From the NCBI GenBank assembly GCA_029891345.1, contig CM057002.1, positions 61,184,777-61,248,776 of the forward strand: a stretch of 64,000 nucleotides of DNA. The letters are read 5' to 3'. The stretch is from Dryococelus australis. Its lineage: Eukaryota; Arthropoda; Insecta; Phasmatodea; Phasmatidae. Position 1 is the first letter of the stretch. Each line of letters opens with the position of its first letter. Of the stretch, positions 34,510 through 45,529 are shown one piece after another. Made by a program: the position numbers and the translations under genes. A model generated the notes under the pieces. It had not been told where the DNA came from, searched no databases, and was given only the letters and a program-made list of their open reading frames with translations.

Positions 34510-36411
34510 TAGATATCACTCGTCGAGACTTCAGTCCGTAGACGCATTAACAGCTGCTGCCAGTAGCCACAAAGCAAGTAAGATAAAGAGACGAAGCTGA
34601 ATGCTGTTCTGGTGGGTCGTTATTTTACTCTATGTTTGGGCTATTAGGTAGAATTTGCTGCCAACCGCACAACTCTTAAACATAATTATTTCAATTTTCA
34701 GAGACAGACGTCTTAATTATTGACAGTAACAATTTTGGTACGAATGTTATAATTAAATGCTGTATTTACAAACGGTAAGATGGAACTAAATGTGTGTTTA
34801 ACAATAGATGTTTGAGAATACATAGGTTGGCTACTCTGTTAACTGCACAATCGTTTATTAAGATGCCAATTGTACATACTTCTTTCTTTTAAAAAGTCAT
34901 TGTCGCTGATATCAATAACTCTTGTACCATTTATTCTTAGGCAATCAGCATTTGAAAATTTAATAAAGCTCGATTATTCCAATTCCTTCAATCGGTTGCA
35001 AACATCAACTCCACCTTCTCCAGCAACGAACATAACGGGATAAAAACAAGTGAACAACTCAACGCTCAGGCGCTGACAGTGCATGCCTACATTAAAATGA
35101 TATATTTTATGAATGATGGTGAGAATAATTGAACTTAATTTACTTGTGAGTTAAGTATATTTAAAAACATAATTATATTGTTTATAAAACATACAGCTTT
35201 TTTTTTTATTAAAGAGCCTTTTTTTTTCAACAGTTGGCGAAGTCATTCTACCTAATAATTTAGTGGCCCACGAAATCCCTATAGAACTTCGACCCCTTCC
35301 AGTAGCATACATAAACTGCAGTCACGGAATGGTAATAATCACGCTGAGATTAAATGTCGTGGCGGTTCCTTTTGATGTGGCCGTACAAACTCTCTGATTG
35401 GCTGCCCGAGGCTCTGGGAACAGGCCTTGCGTCCGATTGGCGGCTGCATGCGGCGAAATGTTCCAGGCGCTGATGAGCACACGGCGTCCCGACACCCGAC
35501 ATTTTGTTGGCCAGTGTAAACAGCGCGGTACGTAACAGACCGAGCATTTTGTTCACCCAAAATACCGAAACACATTTCTTGTAAATAGCCAGCGACTATA
35601 GAAAAACTTATAACATCCAAGAACTTGCGTCGAAATTCTGCATTGAAAAGAGCACAATTTAAATACTCGATCATTTTATTAGTTATTTTCTTGTGAAAAA
35701 AAAAAAAAACAAACAAACAAATATAATATCATTCGTGTAAACGTTTCGTTTTGAAATTTTATATTTTTCTGCTCAAATTTTAATTATTGAAATTTATTTT
35801 TAATTTTGACAAAAAATAATACTACCGAAATGAAAATAGGAAAGTGAGAACATCTGTGTTTTTTAATATAATTAGCCAGTGATACTTCCCTCCACGTAAC
35901 TGGTTGCAAAATAAATTATATTTATAACAGGGAAGTCGGTAACATTTAATTTTAATATGTATCAAATGACTGTTTGCAAAAAAAAAAAAAAAAACCGACT
36001 TTCCGCCGATTATAGTAAGCACATGTAGTACCTGGATATACCTTCTGTTGACACTATTTCTCGTGTTTGTCTAGCATGCAAACCGGTCTCCTGTTCACCT
36101 TTTCTACTCGTATTCTCGCTCAAGAAAGGTTAGCGAGCGTTCTATGCGCCAAGGTCACATTTCCCAGCCGTCCCAGGTGCAAAGTGCAAATGGCACTGCA
36201 CTCTCCCGCTGTAAACGAGCTTAGGGTTGACAGTCCCCCACAAATTCGTCGACGACAGAATGACAGGTTATGGACAAGCACGGCCATCACTATTGCGTGT
36301 ACGCTTTGGAGTACACACTTTGTAGAAGGAAAAGAATGGAACTTATCTAGTTTGTGTCGGACCTTTAGGCTCCTGGCTGCCTGGAACTTTTTTTTTCCCA
36401 CTTTTAAGGCT
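34510..36411. other. unassigned DNA with a GC-richer patch
   Basis: No gene is supported. At 35,340-35,530 the composition rises and two ATTGG boxes occur (near 35,398 and 35,437), which could be promoter-like or MITE-derived. Minus-strand frames there show no known domain. Confidence 0.35.
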
Positions 36412-36510
36412 GAGAAGTGCGGGAGCGATAAGGGCAATACTGCCAAGCGCATAAAGCGCGACATCGCCTCTAAGGGCAAGGCTCTGAACTGGCGTGCTGT
36501 GTTCGAGTCA
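36412..36510 (-). repeat. family M repeat, copy 2
   Basis: In reverse this shares CGCCAGTTCAGAGCCTTG with the copy at 60 kb, followed by GCGATG and a GCAGTATTGCCCTTATCGC box. It abuts the family A MITE starting at 36,522. Confidence 0.6.
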
Positions 36511-36521
36511 CAGTGCATGTA

Positions 36522-36931
36522 AAGGCTGTTCACGATAAAATGAACACTTTTGAAAGTCCTGCTTGAGATCTCCTGTAGATTGTGTATTATTCCGCCTTAT
36601 GTAATATTAACATCGACATGGACCTCATCACTTTATGCATGTGTCTGTCAAGGGAAACTGAAAATATTAGAATAGTAGATATTTTACTAATCTGGTTATT
36701 TTTACACCTCCGATTCATTAAAAAGAACTAAAAGTGAAGGATATAATTTAATTCATCACAAATTGTTACCTAGCACTATTTATTCGACGTTAAATATGGA
36801 ACTACTTCCCTTAAATCGTTACCAACTTTACTGGGCGCATGTCACCCATTGAGCCCGTTGAAATATATGCAGGCAGGAGCACTGACATTTTCTAAAGTTG
36901 ATTTCACAAGTGCTCACTTTTTCGTGAACTT
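36522..36931. mobile_element. TA-flanked MITE, family A, copy 6
   Basis: It starts AAGGCTGTTCACGATAAAAT and ends TTTTTCGTGAACTT, having lost AGCC from the right terminus. TA lies at both sides. The interior follows copy 2 orientation. Confidence 0.87.
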
Positions 36932-37119
36932 TAAGCGGTGACCCTATTATTTTATTGGTGGAAAATCTATAGGAAGTTTAAGTGCAGGGCCCTTGAGTAG
37001 TGCTTTTATGTATCTGACGTGTATATTTGGAGATACAGCTCTTTGAAATGGACGTTTTTGGCCGTTTTGGATTACTTTGAAATGGCGTTTCTAACGTGCG
37101 TGACTTTTTTTGAAAGTAC

Positions 37120-38020
37120 TGTTACGTGCTGATTGCCGCACGGGGCCGCGGGCGCTATGCGCGGACTTGGCTCTGTAGGGAGTGACCCACCTCGACTCTC
37201 CTCCCCCAAGGCAGACCCTCTCGCGGTTCCGTCGCCGGGCGACCGGGGATGATTGACAGCTGACCTGGCTACCGTCACAGCCCCTCCTCCTCTCTGCTGG
37301 AGAAGCCTGACGACTTAGGAGTATGCGCAGGAATATTCTGGGAACTAGCACCCTTGGCATCAATGCGGCATTAGGAACATTTTCTAGGCGATCGCCGACG
37401 ACATTATAAATATAACCAGAGCTAGAGGGTTAGCAGTCTTATTGTAGGAGCCATCTGGCTGAGTGCGCTTAAAGAGTAAGGTCTGGTGCAACTAGGAACA
37501 TCGGTGAAGAGGACGGACGACGGGAGATTGCAAGACGGCGACGGACGAGGTGTTTGCGGTGAAAACGGACACAAGGGCGTAAAACCCACAGAGTAAAGGC
37601 TACTGTGCAGAAGGACGCTCGGTGAACTTTAGAACACTGCGGACTGGTGGGACCTGGACTGAACTAACGTGAGAATGAATAAATAAGTGATAAGGATTTT
37701 ACTGTAAATATTGGAACTGTCAAATATGGGCATATAATTAATAAAGTGATTGAAAAGGTTTGATATACTGTTTGTTGGGACTGATTTTAGTTATATAATT
37801 ACAGTATTTCCTTCGAAGTAATTGACAATTGTATCGATTGAATTAATTAATTGCAAATAGAAAACTATATCAATCTTATGTGAGGTATTGAGACGGGAGC
37901 ATTTTCTTTGTAAATTGTTGTAAATAAATCAGGAAATTATGATTAACTATTTTATTTAAATTAAGACCTCCATCCATTAACGAACCTGGCTAAACCCACT
38001 GACTTTAAGAAATTGTAACA
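37120..38020 (+). mobile_element. solo LTR of an LTR retrotransposon (901 bp)
   Basis: The sequence starts TGTTACGTGC and ends AAATTGTAACA, the usual TG...CA form with a short inverted repeat TGTTAC/GTAACA. The flanks are GTAC and GTAT, a 4-bp duplication with one mismatch. Inside are a GC-rich region with GAATATTCTGGGAAC, a TATA box at 37,405-37,414, and AATAAA at 37,678 and 37,740. That order fits U3, R and U5. There is no internal coding region on either side, so it is a solo LTR. It resembles the minus-strand LTR at 20.5 kb at its 3' end. Confidence 0.78.
37405..37414 (+). promoter_or_regulatory. TATA box of the solo LTR
   Basis: TATAAATATA lies downstream of the GC-rich upstream part and about 25-35 bp before TTAGCAGTCTTATTG, a plausible start region. 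Confidence 0.55.
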
Positions 38021-38063
38021 GTATTTAACAGACTTTGTCTGAAGTGTGCATTACTTTAATGTA

Positions 38064-38475
38064 AAGGCTGTTCACGATAAAGCGAGTACTTTTGAAATCA
38101 ACCTTCGAAAAAAGTCACTGCATATATTTTGACGGGTGCCCGAAGTGACATACGCCGAGTTAAGTTGGTAACTATGGATGGGAAGTAGTTATGTATATTA
38201 ACATCGAATAAAAAAGTTAGGTAACAATTTCTGATAACTGAAATGATTTATTTCGCTTTCTGTTATTTTTTAATGCTTCGAAGTGTAAAAGTGAGCAAAT
38301 TGGTAGAATATTTACTTTTTTAATAATTACATAGTATCACTTGACCGACGCATGAATAAAGTTACGAGACCCATGACAATGTTAATCTTACATAAGACGG
38401 AAGAATACACAACGTGTTTGCAAGTAGATCTTAACCAGGGCTTACAAAAGTGTTCATTTTACCGTGAATGGCCTA
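38064..38475. mobile_element. TA-flanked MITE, family A, copy 7
   Basis: It starts AAGGCTGTTCACGATAAAGC, 43 bp right of the LTR, and ends ACCGTGAATGGCCTA, with TA on both sides. The body is complete, in copy 1 orientation. Confidence 0.9.
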
Positions 38476-38869
38476 TATAAGCACATTGGGTGCACGTTTA
38501 ATAGTTTCATGGGAAAACGTGTATTTAAAACATTGTAACGCAATTCAAGCACTAAGTCGCCGGGAGACTTGGAAATTAACCCAATCTTCAAAATAAATTT
38601 CTAACAAAAAGTACCGAATGCTATGAAATCAGATACCCCCCCCCCCCCCCCCGGGGGGTTAACCTTAAACTGGCATGAAAAATAAAAGGATGAAGTGGAG
38701 AAATCAACTAAACAGTGGAACGAACAGGAGACCAATCAGGAGATCGGCTAGGATCCGGTACTGTAGGCATGCACATGTACGCAGCATGATGTAACGAGGG
38801 TCTACGTGAAGCAAAAGCGCGGTGTACTCTCATCACTGTAGTAGAAGTTACTGCACAATGCACAGCGGA
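38476..38869. other. unassigned DNA with C17G6 run
   Basis: A C17 run followed directly by G6 lies at 38,636-38,658. Sequence from about 38,700 may belong to the left end of the Tc1-like element, but I cannot identify its terminal repeat. Confidence 0.4.
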
Positions 38870-39451
38870 TGGAAAGCCGATATGACCAAAAGAAAGTCCC
38901 GTAGACGACATCTGGACGACTTTACCCGAATGTCGAATCGTTGGGAAGTTGGAAGAATAACGAAGTGTGGCTAGTGCGGCCTAGCAATTCGGAATCGGGC
39001 ACAGCATTGCGATAGGAGCCTGAAAGGAATTTAAAACGACTGGATCAGGTTTACGATGGTCATCCGTGAGCCACGACGACGACGGTGGACCGGTGGTTTG
39101 TCCTACAGACGAGGGGTGAGATCGACGTACTGCTGGATGCGTGATATCGCATTCTACAGTGGCCAGGAGACTGCACACAGCTGGTTTCTTTACTCGGCGA
39201 CCAGTATTGTGCGTGCCATTGACGCCTGTCCATCGCAGACGGCGTCTGCTGTGGCGCCTGGAATACAAGGACTGGGGAGCTCGGCAATGAGGTCGAATGC
39301 TCTTTACGGATAAGAGCCGATTTACCTAGTCTAATTATCAATTCCGGAAGTATCTACATCTGAGGAGGGTGAGGAACATGCAATCGTCCCTCCAACACGT
39401 CGAAAGGCACCAGTTTACAACTGACTGATTTATTGTTTGGATATTCATAAT

Positions 39452-40027
39452 TAGGCATAGTTAGAGATGATGGAAAATCGCGAAAATTTTTTGGGCCAAC
39501 TTACCTTCCATAGCACTCTAACTAGTTTATTCTTTTATGATTGGATGGCCAAGGGTTTGACTCCGCTAAGTTTGTTTGCAGACCAATCACTAACATTCTG
39601 CCTCGTAGTATCATAATCCTCATCGGCCCAGTGAAATGGGGTAGTAGCTTCATACGTGCATGACAGACGATAAGGAAAGAAAACTGTCTAACATGTGTAC
39701 AGTACGTTGAATCCTAGAAAACAGTCAACTTTTCCCTCGATAAACCACCATCTTTAGGCATAGATAAATTTCGGGAATACATTTCGGGACAAGATAGACT
39801 TGAAACACATATGCAGTGAAATCCCCTTCGCAATTGGATCACAGTTTATTAGACCCTCCCTGCACGCCTCTGAGACAATAGCAGACTTGCAAGGAAACAC
39901 CTTGCGAATTCCATAACTGCCAGGTGTGGGGCAAAAGCCAATGGACACACATCTGAGGCTCCAGTATGCAGAGGACTGAGGAGTCTAGCCTACAGGTAAT
40001 TGAACTCGCGAAACTTTCCTATCCCTA
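39452..40027. mobile_element. hAT-like MITE, family C, split by a family K insertion
   Basis: Family C begins at 39,452 as TAGGCATAGT and resumes after family K at 39,757 as GGCATAGATAAATTTCGG. It ends CGAAACTTTCCTATCCCTA at 40,027. The outer flanks TTCATAAT (39,444-39,451) and TTCATTAT (40,028-40,035) match at seven of eight bases. It lies in the Tc1-like pseudogene. Confidence 0.88.
39462..39756. mobile_element. hAT-like MITE, family K, inside family C (295 bp)
   Basis: It starts TAGAGATGATGGAAAATCGC and ends with the inverted GATAAACCACCATCTTTA. The flanks are GGCATAGT and GGCATAGA, an 8-bp duplication of family C's own first bases. Family marks are CTAACTAGTTTATTCTTT, GATTGGATGG, CAGACCAATCAC and ACAGTACGTTGAATCC. 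Confidence 0.9.
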
Positions 40028-40399
40028 TTCATTATGTTTCTTCCAAGGAGGTTCAGTCATGCGACTGCTTTTGTACCAAGATTCTCCTTCCTCAAGTGCG
40101 TCTTTTGTACCAAGATTCTCCTTCCTCAAGTACGTCTTTTGAGTTCCTCTTCATGGACACTGACGCTACACCTCATCGTACAGCGGCTGTCGCTGAGCTG
40201 TTCGAGAGTGAAGGTATTCGCCACAGGGACTGACCCACACGGTCCCCGGACCTACGTCCAATCGAACAAACATGGGACGTCATCGGGAGAAGTCTGTGTC
40301 AGCACGTCATCAGCCGCCAGCAGCGATTCTGCAGCTGCGATGGGCGCTACACGAGGAAAGGGACGTGATACCTCTAGAGCTCGTTGACAACCTCATACT

Positions 40400-40694
40400 T
40401 AGAGATCTGCAAAATTCGCGTTATTATTTGGGGACACGTTAAACTTTAAACACGTGCACATTCTCAGTACGTTTGTCATTGGACCATACTTTATATGGCA
40501 CGCCCTGCGTAATTCTGCGCCAATAAATGAACACATCACAATTGTGTGCCCTAATCATGCGCTGTTCTAGTCAGAAAGGGCGTGAATTCACATTTATGCA
40601 GGAGCCAATGGGGAAACGACTTTGGCTCTAGTGCATACAGTAGTGTGATGTTCAGCCTGATGCCAAATAATAACGCGAATTTTGCGTGCCCCTA
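40400..40694. mobile_element. hAT-like MITE, family F, copy 2 (295 bp)
   Basis: Ends are TAGAGATCTGCAAAATTCGC and the inverted AACGCGAATTTTGCGTGCCC. The flanks CTCATACT and CTCATAAT match at seven of eight bases. It lies within the C-terminal codons of the Tc1-like pseudogene, which resumes at about 40,695. Internal CCAAT boxes include TCATTGGACC and GCGCCAATAAATG. Confidence 0.9.
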
Positions 40695-40727
40695 CTCATA
40701 ATGAATATTTACAGACGGTACACATGC

Positions 40728-41878
40728 TGAATCAGTTAGGAGGTGATCACATACGCCCTCCTGAAGATAGGACTCGTCTTGCCAGCCGTTTGTCACATGA
40801 ACGTTTCTGCCTTCTATCCTGCTGTGTTCGGAACCCACTTTTGAATAATCGTACTCTGCAACATTCGGATTCCTTTCTTGGTAAGTGTAGCTCACCTATA
40901 CTCGCATATCTCGATGATGCTGTAATATGCTTTGTACCTATTTGAAATACTGATATACAACGTTACGTGTGAAAACCTGCCCCGTCCTTAATTTTTGACC
41001 ACCAGTTTAGCTTCACCTAACATAATCATATAGACTAACCTATAATAAATAATATGCGAAAAATGTTTTTTTTTTTTTGTTTAAACTAACACAAAACTAC
41101 CTAGAATAATGTAATACGTGGTTTTGCGATTTAAGCTAAACTAACCTACCAAATACGAGAGTAAAAGTTTTTTTTTTTTTTTACAAAAAAGAAGCTTAAC
41201 GTAAAATAACAAAATCCGTTTCTAGCAGTTTACACCGGATTAACAGTACCAACGGCCATGTAGGTCCCCAGGCGTCCGTGAGAAACAAGCCGTGGAGGTT
41301 CTATCGTAGTAAGATGAGGCGAAAATACAGAAAGAGTTGATAATCGATCTGCTGCGCAAACTACCCTCTCGACTATCTCATTTGACTTTCGTGGGGAATG
41401 TATTCGCTCTGGTGAACATGGTAGAACGTAAAATCTGAACCGGTGGGGATAATGTACGCTGGGCCGGGGATTTAAGTGAGTATTTAGTAACTGGTAAACA
41501 TTAAATACCGTATAAAATGCGCTGAAAATGCGGTTCGCCGATTTACATGCCTAGTGAGAAGTGCTGACTTAAAAGTGTTAATTTAATTACTTCTTCAAAG
41601 CATGCACCGACCGTAAATTTTTTAACGGTGTCGATTATTTATGAATGATGTTTAGTTAAGGGAGTTAATTAAATTGTCTTATATATACTCAAGGTAGTTA
41701 TAGAGTCATAATTTTAAGAGTAAACGCCCTTTGCCTATTCAGACCCAGTGTACAAAGATGTGTACATTACGCACGTGTAGGTAATTTTTAGTATGTACTG
41801 CTAATTGTGAAGCTCAATGACCAGTGATCTTACCTGTGAATAAATTATTAGCAAAACCCTCTTACTGATTGAAGTCAT
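40728..41878. other. unassigned intergenic DNA
   Basis: No gene recognised. It contains two T-runs near 41,065 and 41,170. Confidence 0.45.
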
Positions 41879-42194
41879 AATTGGTTCACATAATTGTAGT
41901 CGAACATGAAGGTAGCCTACAGCTAATTGTAGTCGAACATGAAGGTAGCATACAGCTAATTGGTTCACATAATTGTAGTCGAACATGAAGGTAGCCTACA
42001 GCTAATTGTAGTCGAACATGAAGGTAGCCTACAGCTAATTGGTTCACATAATTGTAGTCGAACATGAAGGTAGCCTACAGCTAATTGGTTCACATAATTG
42101 TAGTCGAACATGAAGGTAGCCTACAGCTAATTGTAGTCGAACATGAAGGTAGCCTACAGCTAATTGTAGTCGAACATGAAGGTAGCCTACAGCT
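41879..42194. repeat. composite 33-bp plus 13-bp tandem repeat
   Basis: Eight copies of a 33-bp unit (AATTGTAGTCGAACATGAAG and onward to CCTACAGCT) are interspersed with four copies of the 13-mer AATTGGTTCACAT. The order is 13, 33, 33, 13, 33, 33, 13, 33, 13, 33, 33, 33. Both units begin AATTG. Copies are almost identical, so the array is young. Confidence 0.97.
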
Positions 42195-42548
42195 AATTGA
42201 TTGACAACGAAACAAGTGTTGTGTCGCCTTAAGTACAGCACGCATCATAATATTTTTGTTTGCAACACCTGAAATCGTAAATTTAAATGGGTCTGAATAG
42301 ATTAATTATTTCACAGGAAATTTTCATAATCGTGTTACTGATGAATAGTTTTATAATTATTTTCAAACTAATAATAACAATAGGCCTATTTGGTTCGACA
42401 CATCTAGTCGGTGTGTACATATATTAAAAGAATATTTTATAATCGTATTTCTAGCGGTACTTTCATAAATATTTGAAAACTAAAGAACAATATGAAAACA
42501 CACTGATGTGGTTTCACAGTCGCTGTGCACATGTATCACAGTATACGT

Positions 42549-43545
42549 AAAGGGTTGCCCAATTCGCTGGTTCAATGACCTGTAGGCTGGACTCCACAGT
42601 TCTACCTACAATATAGCAAATGTCAAATACTCATTGATCGCGTGCTGTCGCAGTGGATGGCGATCATTTGGCCTGCACTTTGTTTCATTCATTCATTTAT
42701 TCATTTTATTCATCCAAATAATCATACATAATAGTGCAGGACATATCAAATTTGGTTTAACAACAAAACATATATATATATATATGCGCAAGTTTTTTTA
42801 CAAGAAAAACATATAAACTGAACTTAACTAATTTTAATAGAATTCACAAAGTACTTTAAATACAACCTAACTATATTTAAACTATATAATGTATTAAAAA
42901 CAGCCATTCTATTCATTAAAATATTCAGCTGTTGTGTAATAATATTTTCAAATTAGAAAATTGAAAACTCTTTGTTTAAATATTTTCAGATTCTTTAAAT
43001 ATTTGAATTTTTTTGGTAATTTATTTAAAAAATCCTACCTCTTTTAACATGGACGGCATTATAGGTAACTGTGTGTGTATTTGCTTAATATATACAAGTT
43101 TTTTTCCGTCGAGTATCATGTGCATGGATCTGTTAATTTAGAGTAAAAGAATTATGCATGTTTTTCCAAAACTCATATAGCCGTGTTATAAATGCAAATT
43201 CAAGTTACAGTAAGAATGTTCTCATCACTGTTGATTCAGGATTATTCTGATGGATCGTTTTTTGTAAAATGAACATTGCGTTCGGTTCACTAACGTTATG
43301 TCCCCAGAGAATTTTGCCATAAGTGATTAAAGAATAAAAATAAGCATAGTAGGCAGACGTTAGACATTTCACGCTACATTTGGCAGGAAGTTAAGTATTA
43401 TTGGCTCAAGTTTCTCCAGGGAGTGTTAAATAACGTGTGGGCCAAACGCGAACATGACACAAAACAAAGGTACGAGTATTTGTATTCTAGCTTCACTCGA
43501 GCTACACTCGATCTGAATCCGCGCATTCTTATATATCTGTACGTA
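42549..43545. mobile_element. hAT-like MITE, family C2, split by a LINE insertion
   Basis: The left part has AATTCGCTGGTTCAATGACC, TGTAGGCTGG, and GTCGCAGTGGATGGCGATCA. The right part resumes near 43,395 with TTATTGGCTCAAGTTTCTCC and AGTGTTAAATAACGTG, and ends near TGAATCCGCGCATTC. Both halves follow the order of the complete copy at 56,298-56,568. The precise ends are decayed. Confidence 0.65.
42685..43395 (-). pseudogene. LINE 3' end (C-terminal reverse transcriptase region)
   Basis: On the minus strand, from about 43,395, the frame reads CLTSAYYAYFYSLITYGKIL followed by WGHNVSEPNA and FILQK, a conserved segment C-terminal to the LINE catalytic core. Further on, with stops and frameshifts, come IHAHDTRRKK, a KRGRIFLNKLPKKFK segment and LKIFKQRVFNF, all typical of the domain's end. 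The element ends in a TGAA/ATGA-rich tail at about 42,685-42,715. It is 5'-truncated and sits inside a family C2 MITE. It may belong to the same LINE group as 1-450. Confidence 0.8.
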
Positions 43546-43574
43546 CACGTATTGCAAGGAAGGTCGTACGTCCG

Positions 43575-44900
43575 GTAATGTGGAGAGCAAGGCTCGGTGC
43601 CCAATGCTGTCAGCGTCTTTATTATAGGCTATTCAAGGTAATGTGGAGAGCAAGGCTCGGTGCCCAATGCTGTCAGCGTCTTTATTATAGGCTATTCAAG
43701 GTAATGTGGAGAGCAAGGCTCGGTGCCCAATGCTGTCAGCGTCTTTATTATAGGCTATTCAAGGTAATGTGGAGAGCAAGGCTCGGTGCCCAATGCTGTC
43801 AGCGTCTTTATTATAGGCTATTCAAGGTAACGTGGAGAGCAAGGCTCGGTGCCCAATGCTGTCAGCGTCTTTATTATAGGCTATTCAAGGTAACGTGGAG
43901 AGCAAGGCTCGGTGCCCAATGCTGTCAGCGTCTTTATTATAGGCTATTCAAGGTAACGTGGAGAGCAAGGCTCGGTGCCCAATGCTGTCAGCGTCTTTAT
44001 TATAGGCTATTCAAGGTAACGTGGAGAGTAAGGCTCGGTGCCCAATGCTGTCAGCGTCTTTATTATAGGCTATTCAAGGTAACGTGGAGAGCAAGGCTCG
44101 GTGCCCAATGCTGTCAGCGTCTTTATTATAGGCTATTCAAGGTAACGTGGAGAGCAAGGCTCGGTGCCCAATGCTGTCAGCGTCTTTATTATAGGCTATT
44201 CAAGGTAACGTGGAGAGCAAGGCTCGGTGCCCAATGCTTTCAGCGTCTTTATTATAGGCTATTCAAGGTAACGTGGAGAGCAAGGCTCGGTGCCCAATGC
44301 TGTCAGCGTCTTTATTATAGGCTATTCAAGGTAATGTGGAGAGCAAGGCTCGGTGCCCAATGCTGTCAGCGTCTTTATTATAGGCTATTCAAGGTAACGT
44401 GGAGAGTAAGGCTCGGTGCCCAATGCTGTCAGCGTCTTTATTATAGGCTATTCAAGGTAACGTGGAGAGCAAGGCTCGGTGCCCAATGCTGTCAGCGTCT
44501 TTATTATAGGCTATTCAAGGTAACGTGGAGAGCAAGGCTCGGTGCCCAATGCTGTCAGCGTCTTTATTATAGGCTATTCAAGGTAACGTGGAGAGCAAGG
44601 CTCGGTGCCCAATGCTGTCAGCGTCTTTATTATAGGCTATTCAAGGTAACGTGGAGAGCAAGGCTCGGTGCCCAATGCTGTCAGCGTCTTTATTATAGGC
44701 TATTCAAGGTAACGTGGAGAGCAAGGCTCGGTGCCCAATGCTGTCAGCGTCTTTATTATAGGATATTCAAGGTAATGTGGAGAGCAAGGCTTGGTGCCCA
44801 ATGCTGTCAGCGTCTTTATTATAGGCTATTCAAGGTAATGTGGAGAGCAAGGCTTGGTGCCCAATGCTGTCAGCGTCTTTATTATAGGCTATTCAAGGTA
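43575..44900. repeat. 63-bp tandem repeat, 21 copies, containing a MITE end
   Basis: The unit is exactly 63 bp: GGTAAYGTGGAGAGCAAGGC, then TCGGTGCCCAATGCTGTCAG, then CGTCTTTATTATAGGCTATTCAA. Units differ at very few positions. Because 63 is divisible by three, the plus strand stays open for 461 codons, which I regard as an artefact. The last part (TATAGGCTATTCAAGGTA) is the terminus of the family A/B MITE. The array runs directly into a family B body at 44,901. Confidence 0.97.
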
Positions 44901-45110
44901 GAATGTGCACTTTTGAAAGCCCTCTCAATTGGAATAATAGTCGATAAATATATTTTATTTTAGTCCTAGACGCTAACTTCCGAGTACGGTGGAATATACA
45001 CACTGTATTTATTACTTACCTTGCAATATATATTTACAAATATGGTTACAGGATTAAAAATGGCTGAAAGGTAAAAGTAACAAATGTGCTCACTTTGCCG
45101 TGAAAGGCAT
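44884..45110. mobile_element. short MITE, family B, next to the 63-bp array
   Basis: The element starts TAGGCTATTCAAGGTAGAAT and GTGCACTTTTGAAAGCCC, and ends ATGTGCTCACTTTGCCGTGA followed by AAGGCA. The interior includes TTGGAATAATAGTCGATAAA, CTAACTTCCGAG and AAAAATGGCTGAAAGG. Its left terminus is the last copy of the sequence repeated 21 times to its left. Confidence 0.8.
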
Positions 45111-45266
45111 ATGCCTGTAGGTAATGCATTCATAAATGCAAACATTGCTAAACACTGATTTATGTTGAGCATGGTTCCCATTACGGAAAACCAAGCCTAG
45201 AGTTCATTGGCACCGAAACAAGTGTGTCAGCTGAATCTCAGTACGGATCAAAATATCACTTATTTG

Positions 45267-45529
45267 TAGAGACATGCAAAATTTGCGATATTATTCAAGG
45301 ACAGACTGATCTGCAAGTTACTGTTCGTTTGACCAACTGCAGGATTTGGCCGGAAATATATCTGGCACGCCTCGGAGAGAACTCTTGAGCCAGTAATAAT
45401 ATATCAGTGACGGAGTGGTCAATCTCTTTTAAGGAGATAATAATACATGTAGGCTATTTGCTCACTTGCTTATAAGGGCGTGCAGTCTATCCTCTCGTCA
45501 AAAGATATCGCGAATTTTGCACGTCTCAA
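45267..45529. mobile_element. hAT-like MITE, family F, copy 3
   Basis: It begins TAGAGACATGCAAAATTTGC and ends with the inverted ATATCGCGAATTTTGCACG. The flanks CTTATTTG and CTTGTATG share six of eight bases. The interior has GGCACGCCTCGGAGAGAAC near the middle. Confidence 0.75.

Larger units (their letters stand above)
38870..40727 (+). pseudogene. Tc1-like transposase pseudogene, interrupted by three MITEs
   Basis: Several plus-strand frames, joined only by frameshifts, resemble a DD34E Tc1/mariner transposase. The order is an RRRHLDDFTR N-terminal segment near 38,900, then QTRGEI near 39,110, then VARRLHTAGFFTRRPVLCV from 39,159. Next comes FTDKSRF with the first catalytic aspartate at 39,309-39,311, then an ERHQ segment near 39,410. 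After an insertion come FMDTDATPHR at 40,152 and SPDLRPIEQTWD near 40,243, whose E at 40,264 is the third catalytic position. Stops at 39,288 and 40,231, frameshifts, and a 34-bp tandem duplication at 40,068-40,135 show it is dead. MITEs C (with K inside it) and F interrupt it. Confidence 0.85.

Noticed and set aside
35339-35716. Minus-strand 125-codon frame in a GC-richer patch
   Set aside because: The start lies in an A-rich run, no domain is visible, and the frame overlaps another of equal quality.
36067-36522. Plus-strand 151-codon frame and overlapping 137-codon minus-strand frame
   Set aside because: Part of it is the dispersed family M repeat, both strands are open by chance in GC-richer DNA, and neither product is recognisable.
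41879-42194. CRISPR-like array of regular repeats
   Set aside because: There are no unique spacers. The interspersed 13-mers are identical, and the context is eukaryotic.
43578-44963. Plus-strand open frame of 461 codons with a 21-residue repeat
   Set aside because: The unit is 63 bp, so a stop-free unit gives an open frame for free. It includes a transposon end and shows almost no variation that would reveal codon-level selection.
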